Source: Flavobacteriales bacterium
Lineage (GTDB): Bacteria > Bacteroidota > Bacteroidia > Flavobacteriales > Flavobacteriaceae
Direction of reading: 5' to 3'
Length of the DNA: 11,747 nucleotides
NCBI GenBank assembly: GCA_027065935.1
Contig: JAMONI010000180.1
Span: 1 to 11,747, forward strand
The translations under genes and the position numbers were made by a program. Below are positions 6,610 to 11,747 of the stretch, piece after piece. Under the pieces are notes generated by a model, which saw only the letters and a program-made list of their open reading frames with translations, had not been told where the DNA came from and searched no databases. Every line of letters starts with the position of its first letter. Position 1 is the first letter of the stretch.

Positions 6610-7909
6610 ATTGTTTTCGGTAATAATAATCCTCCAAATGAAAAGAGATTTGCATAGGAATACCGTTCCGCTTGATTTTCAACGTGATTTTCTTTCCCTC
6701 CTTTTGGCTCAACAAACCCGAAAAATCCGACAAACCGTTTTTGAGTTCATATATGGGACGTCCGTTGACGGCTTCCACAATATCGCCTTTTACCATGCCC
6801 GCACGTTGAGCCGGACTGCCTTGCAACACTTCTTCCACCTTGACAAAACGAACCGTCAATAACTTTTTTACCGTTCGCCCGGTGATTTGAACAAAACCGT
6901 CTTTGTCGTTTCCCCCCATCTTGTGGTCGTAAATGGTATATTCGGCTTCGATTAATTTGGGCTTGGCCAATTTTACCACCAAACCGCTTTTGTCGTAAGG
7001 AATTTGCCGGCTTGTGAAAATATTTCGTTTCAATACCAAATATTTTTCCGGATAATGAATGATCACCTTGAATTTTTTCAACAAAGAATTGCCTATAAGC
7101 CCGGAATTCATAGCCACCTTGACATGTTTCATCGAAGCACTGTCGGGCACGGAAAGCGGTACCTTAAAGAATTTTTTACCGCCGAACACAAGTGTGCGAA
7201 CAAGGGTGGAATAACCGTAAATTTCACCGCTTACCCCGAGTCCCAAATAACCGTAAATCAGGCGGTAAGGATGGTCTTCGGGCGGTTTTCCGTAAAACCA
7301 AACCGCATCGGTATTGCCCGTATCAATCAGAAAAACTTGGTCTTGGTTCATAAAAGAAAAACGTATGGCGGGCTTGGTATCGATCAGGCGAACGGGAATC
7401 CTTGTTTTGTGTTTTTTACGATAATGTCGAGGGTCGTGCAATACGATTTGGCGGGAAGCAAAACGAATTTCCACCACAAAATTTTTCAAAAAAGCCGAGC
7501 CCAACACCCCGTCGATATCCGTATGATAATAATCGGAAAAGTCCACAATACTGTCTTTGAGCCAAACTACCGTGTGATGGTTCACCTGAAGGTCATTAAA
7601 TCTTATTTCGTTTTTTCTCGAAAGAAATCCTTGAATGGGTTCTTTTTGTCCCAAACCTTTGATTTCCACAGGCACGAGATTTTCCAAATGCATTTGTTCG
7701 GTTATGCCCGGATTGATAATAACGGTGTTCTTGGCGCCCGTATCCACCAATAGATGAACCGGCACATCATTGAGTTTCAACTGCACGATCATACTATTGT
7801 TTTCCCATTTAAACGGAATTTTGACCCGGTGTTTTTTTCCGAACGAAAAATCCTGGGCCAAGAGCCATGCAGACATCAAAACCAATATAAAACTCAAATT
7901 AATTTTCAT
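6608..7909 (-). CDS. Exported retropepsin-like aspartyl protease with two DTG motifs and a C-terminal PDZ domain
   Basis: This 433-residue protein begins with a probable signal peptide (MKINLSFILVLMSAWLLAQ), predicting export to the periplasm or envelope. Two retropepsin-like domains follow, each with an aspartyl-protease motif and a distal flap/hydrophobic element: VDTGAKNT (residues 55-62) with GVLGSAFLKNF (134-144), and IDTGNTDAV (195-203) with GLIGNSLLKKF (270-280). Having both halves in one chain could give a pepsin-like intramolecular pair. A PDZ domain occupies about 340-420, with GSPAQRAGMVKGDIVEAVNGRPI (364-386) as the carboxylate-binding region. Proteins of this layout are common in Bacteroidota but their substrates are unknown to me. 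The ATG at 7909 overlaps the end of the exonuclease gene by 11 bases, so the two are co-transcribed and probably translationally coupled. Confidence 0.88.
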   Translation of the reverse strand: MKINLSFILVLMSAWLLAQDFSFGKKHRVKIPFKWENNSMIVQLKLNDVPVHLLVDTGAKNTVIINPGITEQMHLENLVPVEIKGLGQKEPIQGFLSRKNEIRFNDLQVNHHTVVWLKDSIVDFSDYYHTDIDGVLGSAFLKNFVVEIRFASRQIVLHDPRHYRKKHKTRIPVRLIDTKPAIRFSFMNQDQVFLIDTGNTDAVWFYGKPPEDHPYRLIYGYLGLGVSGEIYGYSTLVRTLVFGGKKFFKVPLSVPDSASMKHVKVAMNSGLIGNSLLKKFKVIIHYPEKYLVLKRNIFTSRQIPYDKSGLVVKLAKPKLIEAEYTIYDHKMGGNDKDGFVQITGRTVKKLLTVRFVKVEEVLQGSPAQRAGMVKGDIVEAVNGRPIYELKNGLSDFSGLLSQKEGKKITLKIKRNGIPMQISFHLEDYYYRKQ

Positions 7910-8621
7910 CTTTCACGATAATATCATCCGTATCCAACAAGGGTTCTTCTCTAAAACGCAGAAAAACGTTAGCCAATGCAATCACGTCTTCGGCACAATA
8001 TCTTTTGATTTTGTCCAAATCGCCTTCTTCGTAATAAACGCGCGCCACGTCGCTTCCGTCCATTTCTATTTTGCTGGTGGGAATATCGAGAATATGGCTC
8101 AAAAGTTCCAATGAAGTATAATGTTTTCTATCGCCGAAACTCCACAGTTCCATGGTGTCGCAAAAAGGTGTTTCCCAAGGTTTGAATCCGTGAACCTTCA
8201 ATATGTCGGGAAGCGGAACTTTGTTCACGATCATTCGCCGGGCAATATAAGGAAAATCGAATTCCTTGCCGTTGTGCGCACACAAAAACCTGTCGGTGGA
8301 TTTGTAAAAATTGTCCAAAATCTCTTTGGTCCGTTCCAACAATTTTTTCTCATCATGACCGGCCAAATTAAACACGTAAAATTTTCTTTGTCCGTTTTCA
8401 CGCTTAAATTTTCCGAAGGAAACGGTCACAATCTTACCGAATTCGGCCCAAATACCCGCCTTTTCGTATAAAACTTCAGCAGGAGTTTCTTCCGAAATAC
8501 GGTAGCGCATCTTTTTCTCGAACAATTTTTTTTGCACTTGGTCCAAATCCTCGAACCGATATACCGACGGAACGGTTTCAATGTCCAAAAACAATATTTT
8601 TTCCGCAGGAATGTTAATCAT
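7899..8621 (-). CDS. Predicted 3'-5' exonuclease, PolB-like (DnaQ fold)
   Basis: This 240-residue cytosolic protein belongs to the predicted PolB-like 3'-5' exonuclease family (DEDD superfamily). ExoI is FLDIETVP with the metal ligands D13 and E15. ExoII is AHNGKEFDFPYI with D122. ExoIII is YCAEDVIAL with Y208 and D212. GIWAEFGKIV (57-66) is a conserved segment of this family. It probably trims DNA 3' ends in repair; whether it acts on DNA or RNA cannot be told from sequence. An in-frame ATG at 8717 would add 32 residues (MGQNSEKKSC...) that look non-coding and overlap the helicase leader, so I chose ATG 8621, which places MINIPAEKILFLDIE at the N-terminus. It heads a two-gene operon with the exported protease and is divergent from the helicase. 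Confidence 0.9.
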   Translation of the reverse strand: MINIPAEKILFLDIETVPSVYRFEDLDQVQKKLFEKKMRYRISEETPAEVLYEKAGIWAEFGKIVTVSFGKFKRENGQRKFYVFNLAGHDEKKLLERTKEILDNFYKSTDRFLCAHNGKEFDFPYIARRMIVNKVPLPDILKVHGFKPWETPFCDTMELWSFGDRKHYTSLELLSHILDIPTSKIEMDGSDVARVYYEEGDLDKIKRYCAEDVIALANVFLRFREEPLLDTDDIIVKDEN

Positions 8622-8638
8622 CTCGCCGAGTTTTGACT

Positions 8639-8646
8639 TAAATATA
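8639..8646 (-). promoter_or_regulatory. Candidate -7 box (TATATTTA) for the exonuclease-protease operon
   Basis: Minus-strand TATATTTA lies 17 bases before the exonuclease start and differs from TAnnTTTG only at the last base. It sits in the same 14-base context (TAAATATACGAAAA on the plus strand) as the box before the DUF2797 gene. No good TTG element is found at the expected -33 distance. Confidence 0.4.
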
Positions 8647-8652
8647 CGAAAA

Positions 8653-8669
8653 AACAACGTACGGTTGTT
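8653..8669. repeat. Inverted repeat AACAAC-N5-GTTGTT between the divergent exonuclease and helicase genes
   Basis: AACAAC (8653-8658) and GTTGTT (8664-8669) are perfect inverted copies separated by GTACG. The site lies immediately upstream of the candidate exonuclease -7 box, where an operator could act on one or both divergent genes. It does not resemble an SOS box I know. Chance occurrence cannot be excluded. Confidence 0.3.
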
Positions 8670-8729
8670 GAAAACCCGGTCTCGAACACACGATTTTTTT
8701 TCCGAATTTTGTCCCAAAGCCTTCGGTTG

Positions 8730-11021
8730 ATGAATTTCGAACAGTTACTAAACCCCCAACAATTGGCGGCCGTGATGCATCCCGGCGGTCCGATGATGAT
8801 AATAGCGGGTGCAGGTTCGGGCAAAACGCGCGTGCTTACCTACCGCATTGCCAAGCTCATGCTCGACGGCGAAGACCCGTTCGGTATTTTGGCACTGACC
8901 TTTACCAACAAAGCCGCACGCGAAATGCAAGAGCGAATCGCCGGGGTGGTAGGCGAAAGCGAAGCCCGTAACATTTGGATGGGAACATTTCACTCGGTTT
9001 TTGCCAAAATCTTGCGCCGCGAAGCCGGACGTTTGGGCTATCCGACCAATTTTACCATTTACGATACGGAAGACAGCCAAAAGCTCATCCGCAACATTAT
9101 TAAAGAAATGAAACTGGATACCGAAATTTACAAACCCAAGCAAATCGCTTCGCGAATCTCCATTATGAAAAATTCGTTGATTACACCCCGCGTGTATAAA
9201 AATACCGTAGAACTTCTCGAACAGGACATGCTCGCCAAACGCCCCGAATTTTTGCAAGTATATATCAATTATAACGAACGCCTGTTTCGTGCCGGCGCAA
9301 TGGATTTTGACGATTTATTACTTAAAACCAACGAACTCTTGGCCAAATTTCCCGACGTGTTGATGAAATATCAACGCCAATTCAGGCATATCCTGGTGGA
9401 TGAATATCAAGATACCAACCATTCGCAATACCTCATCATAAAAGCCTTGGGCGACCTGCACCGAAACATCAGCGTGGTGGGCGACGATTCACAAAGTATT
9501 TATTCCTTTCGCGGGGCAAACATCCAAAATATTTTGAACTTCAAGAGAGACTATCCCGAAGCCGAAATTTATAAACTGGAACAAAATTATCGCTCCACCA
9601 AAATGATCGTGGGCGCAGGCAATTCACTCATCAGCAAAAACAAAATGCGATTGGACAAAACGCTGTGGACCTCAAACGAGGAAGGCGAAAAAATCAAAGT
9701 GGTATCCACCCTTTCCGACGCCGACGAAGCCCGATTTATTGCCGATGATATTGCGGAAACCCATCTGAAACAACACGCCGCCTACAGTGATTTCGCCATT
9801 CTTTACCGGACCAATTCGCAATCGAGAGCTTTGGAATCGGCTTTGCGCACCTACAATATTCCTTATCGTATTTACGGCGGACTCTCGTTTTATCAAAGAA
9901 AAGAAATCAAAGACGTACTGGCTTACTTACGCCTAATCGTCAATGAAAAAGACGAGGAAGCCCTACGGCGCATCATTAACTTCCCTTCCCGAAAAATCGG
10001 GGCAACCACATTGGACAAACTCAACGTTTTGGCAGGTCAACATCACCGGTCCCTTTTTGAAATCATCGAACATATCGACACCCGGGGTGCGGCTGCGTTC
10101 AATGGACCCACGCGTCGGCGGTTAAGAGATTTTGCATTAAAAATCCGCAGTCTTCAAGTGATGGCCGAGAAACTCAACGTGTACGAACTCACCAAAGAAC
10201 TCATCAAATCGGTCGGATTGCTGGAAGCTTATCGCAAAGAAGGCACGCAGGAAGCGGCCAACCGGATTGAGAATATCGAAGAATTGATAAACGCCATGTC
10301 GGAATATGTGGAAGAACAACGCGAATTGGAAGACGGCGACCCAAGCTTGACAGGATTTTTACAACAAGTGGCCTTGATTTCGGATTTGGATCAAGAACCC
10401 GAGAATCATAATGTGGTAACCCTGATGACCATTCATATGTCCAAAGGTTTGGAGTTTCCTTACATTTACATCAGCGGACTGGAAGAGAACCTGTTTCCTT
10501 CGCCCCTCACACTGACCACGCGTGAAGATTTGGAAGAAGAGCGTCGCTTGCTCTATGTGGCCATCACCCGAGCCAAAAAGCGTTGTACGTTGACTTATGC
10601 CCGAATGCGTTACCGGTGGGGACATTTGTACGATACCGAACCGAGCCGTTTTTTAGACGAAATCGACGAAAAATATTTGGAACGCACCGATTTGACTACC
10701 CGGACTTCTCATCTGCTGGACGCCGATATTTTTGACGAAACACCCGCTTATCCCAAATCCAAACCTACCGGAAATGTAAATTCCGGATTTTCCAAAACCA
10801 TTCGTCCTAAAAACTTAAAAAGGCTTCAAGATGCCCGATCCACACAATCAGCCGTCAAAATCGATTTGCAGAAAGGCGACCGGGTAAGACACGCCCGTTT
10901 TGGCAGCGGAACGGTTTTGGAAGTCAACGAAAACGGACAAGACAGTAAAGCCAAAATTAAATTTGATCACACCGGAACCAAGACTTTAATTCTCCGCTTT
11001 GCCAAACTGGAAAAATTATAA
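8730..11021 (+). CDS. pcrA: ATP-dependent 3'-5' DNA helicase, UvrD/PcrA family (superfamily 1A)
   Basis: This 763-residue helicase unwinds DNA 3'-5' during nucleotide-excision repair and helps clear recombination intermediates and stalled RNA polymerase. All SF1A motifs are visible: Walker A AGAGSGKT (residues 26-33), Ia TFTNKAAREM (57-66), II VDEYQDT (223-229), III GDDSQSIYSFRGA (251-263), IV EQNYRST (284-290), V TIHMSKGLEF (567-576) and VI YVAITRAKK (609-617). A linker leads to a C-terminal Tudor-like domain (about 713-763, GDRVRHARFGSGTVLEV) of the type that binds RNA polymerase in PcrA/UvrD. I chose ATG 8730; a TTG at 8709 would add only seven residues. It is divergent from an exonuclease gene and converges on cdd, with the two stop codons lying side by side. 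UvrD is an equally valid name. Confidence 0.96.
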   Translation: MNFEQLLNPQQLAAVMHPGGPMMIIAGAGSGKTRVLTYRIAKLMLDGEDPFGILALTFTNKAAREMQERIAGVVGESEARNIWMGTFHSVFAKILRREAGRLGYPTNFTIYDTEDSQKLIRNIIKEMKLDTEIYKPKQIASRISIMKNSLITPRVYKNTVELLEQDMLAKRPEFLQVYINYNERLFRAGAMDFDDLLLKTNELLAKFPDVLMKYQRQFRHILVDEYQDTNHSQYLIIKALGDLHRNISVVGDDSQSIYSFRGANIQNILNFKRDYPEAEIYKLEQNYRSTKMIVGAGNSLISKNKMRLDKTLWTSNEEGEKIKVVSTLSDADEARFIADDIAETHLKQHAAYSDFAILYRTNSQSRALESALRTYNIPYRIYGGLSFYQRKEIKDVLAYLRLIVNEKDEEALRRIINFPSRKIGATTLDKLNVLAGQHHRSLFEIIEHIDTRGAAAFNGPTRRRLRDFALKIRSLQVMAEKLNVYELTKELIKSVGLLEAYRKEGTQEAANRIENIEELINAMSEYVEEQRELEDGDPSLTGFLQQVALISDLDQEPENHNVVTLMTIHMSKGLEFPYIYISGLEENLFPSPLTLTTREDLEEERRLLYVAITRAKKRCTLTYARMRYRWGHLYDTEPSRFLDEIDEKYLERTDLTTRTSHLLDADIFDETPAYPKSKPTGNVNSGFSKTIRPKNLKRLQDARSTQSAVKIDLQKGDRVRHARFGSGTVLEVNENGQDSKAKIKFDHTGTKTLILRFAKLEKL

Positions 11022-11495
11022 ATCCGATCCGTCAAAAATCAAAGGAAGCAAATTTTTTAACGACGGCGAGCGCCAAATTTTACCCGTTTCGCCCATAAAC
11101 CAAATTTCAATTTCCCGGTTTTGTTTTACTTCATATTCGGCAATGCTTTGCCTACACGCGCCGCAGGGCGGAACGGGTTTGTCCAAGCGGTGTTTTTCGG
11201 AGCGGGCGGTGATAAAAATTTTCAATATTTTACGGCCGGGATGTTGAGCGCCGGCATACCAAACGGCCACCCGCTCGGCACACATACCCGAGGGAAAGGC
11301 GGCATTTTCCTGATTGTTGGCCGAAATTACGGTTCCGTCATCCAATAAAACGGCAGCACCTACTTTAAAGTCGGAATACGGCGCATAGGCTTTTTCACGC
11401 GCCTTCTCGGCTTCTTTTTTTAGGCGTTGTATGTCTTCCGGGAGTTCGTCCATATCGAACTCGTCGATAAAAACCGGGATTCTAAATGTTTTCAT
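11016..11495 (-). CDS. cdd: Cytidine deaminase, homotetrameric type
   Basis: This 159-residue cytosolic zinc enzyme hydrolytically deaminates cytidine and deoxycytidine to (deoxy)uridine in pyrimidine salvage. Substrate-binding NQENAAF (residues 61-67) is followed by MCAERVAV (71-78), carrying zinc ligand C72 and catalytic proton-shuttling E74. PPCGACRQ (109-116) supplies the other zinc ligands C111 and C114. Three Cys ligands mark the short tetrameric class. The N-terminus is about 25 residues longer than the Bacillus enzyme (MKTFRIPVFIDEFDMDELPED), an extension I associate with Bacteroidota. Its ATG overlaps the porV stop by four bases (ATGA), so it is translationally coupled to porV. Its 3' end overlaps the convergent helicase gene by six bases, leaving no space for a terminator. 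Confidence 0.96.
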   Translation of the reverse strand: MKTFRIPVFIDEFDMDELPEDIQRLKKEAEKAREKAYAPYSDFKVGAAVLLDDGTVISANNQENAAFPSGMCAERVAVWYAGAQHPGRKILKIFITARSEKHRLDKPVPPCGACRQSIAEYEVKQNREIEIWFMGETGKIWRSPSLKNLLPLIFDGSDL

Positions 11496-11747
11496 TCTTC
11501 GGATGATTTACCCGTTCGTCCTTTTTCGATAAAGAACGCGATGGAAAACCGCATGGTGCCGTCGAGCGGTGTTCGGATTTTGGCGGTGGAAAACAGATAG
11601 GAAATGTCGAGGTTCATATAATTGTAGCGGAATCCGGCGCCCAGGGTGATGTATTTCCGTTTTCCTTTGATTTCACTTTCGTGAAAGTATCCCGCCCTGA
11701 ACTTGAAGGCTTCCATATAGCGGTATTCCATTCCGGCACTCCAGTTG
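11492..11747 (-). CDS. porV: Type IX secretion system outer membrane protein PorV, C-terminal part only
   Basis: Only the last 84 residues are inside the window; the start lies beyond the right edge. PorV (LptO) is an outer-membrane beta-barrel of the FadL fold that works with the PorU sortase to pass cargo from the Sov translocon for attachment at the cell surface. Alternating amphipathic strands typical of a barrel end are visible: AGMEYRYMEAFKFRAGYFHE, KRKYITLGAGFRYNYMNLDI, and the closing strand TMRFSIAFFIEK. The pattern 'EYRY...FRAGYFHES..KG.R.Y.TLG.G..Y' and 'PLDGTMRFS' fits PorV better than the related PorQ or PorP. About 14 polar residues (GRTGKSSEE and before) extend past the last strand. 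The order porV-cdd, with a four-base overlap, is typical of Flavobacteriia. Confidence 0.85.
   Translation of the reverse strand, partial: NWSAGMEYRYMEAFKFRAGYFHESEIKGKRKYITLGAGFRYNYMNLDISYLFSTAKIRTPLDGTMRFSIAFFIEKGRTGKSSEE

Noticed and set aside
8622..8717. In-frame upstream ATG at 8717 for the exonuclease
   Set aside because: The extra 32 residues are unlike the family, cover the probable promoter and inverted repeat, and ATG 8621 gives the canonical N-terminus.
1..11747. Mobile element, defence island or CRISPR array
   Set aside because: No transposase, integrase, repeat array, toxin-antitoxin pair or nuclease-ATPase cassette is visible; all recognised genes are core chromosomal types with similar codon use.

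Overview
The window is core chromosomal DNA from a member of the Bacteroidota, most likely Flavobacteriia or a close relative. The evidence is a PorV-type component of the type IX secretion system next to cytidine deaminase, a bacterial GH3 protein beside a DUF2797 protein, a lysine/glutamate-rich tail on ribosomal protein S2, sparse Shine-Dalgarno sequences, and a clear Bacteroidota-type -7 promoter box (TATATTTG) before rplM. I see no rRNA, tRNA, CRISPR array, insertion sequence, prophage or att site. No gene-free stretch exceeds about 120 bases.

Layout from left to right. Positions 1-2234 are on the minus strand: ahcY (S-adenosylhomocysteine hydrolase, cut at the left edge so its C-terminus is missing), a 62-residue hypothetical protein, and a zinc-finger DUF2797 protein. 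A 39-base gap separates the DUF2797 gene from a divergent plus-strand GH3-family gene (2274-3800). A promoter then opens the plus-strand translation cluster rplM-rpsI-rpsB-tsf (3920-6547). It has a 98-base structured gap before rpsB and ends at a strong bidirectional terminator shared with the opposing gene. On the minus strand, 6608-8621 holds a two-gene operon: a PolB-like 3'-5' exonuclease followed by a secreted double-retropepsin/PDZ protein. Divergent from it is a PcrA/UvrD-type helicase (8730-11021). This converges, with overlapping stop codons, on cdd (cytidine deaminase), which overlaps the end of porV by four bases at the right edge.

Functionally the window combines methyl-cycle housekeeping (ahcY), translation (L13, S9, S2, EF-Ts), DNA repair (helicase, exonuclease), pyrimidine salvage (cdd), protein secretion (porV) and three proteins of unclear role (GH3, DUF2797, the protease). 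I find no convincing undescribed multi-gene system. The most useful items for follow-up are the predicted RNA structure before rpsB, the divergent DUF2797/GH3 pair, the double-DTG protease, and a 14-base motif shared by two divergent intergenic regions.
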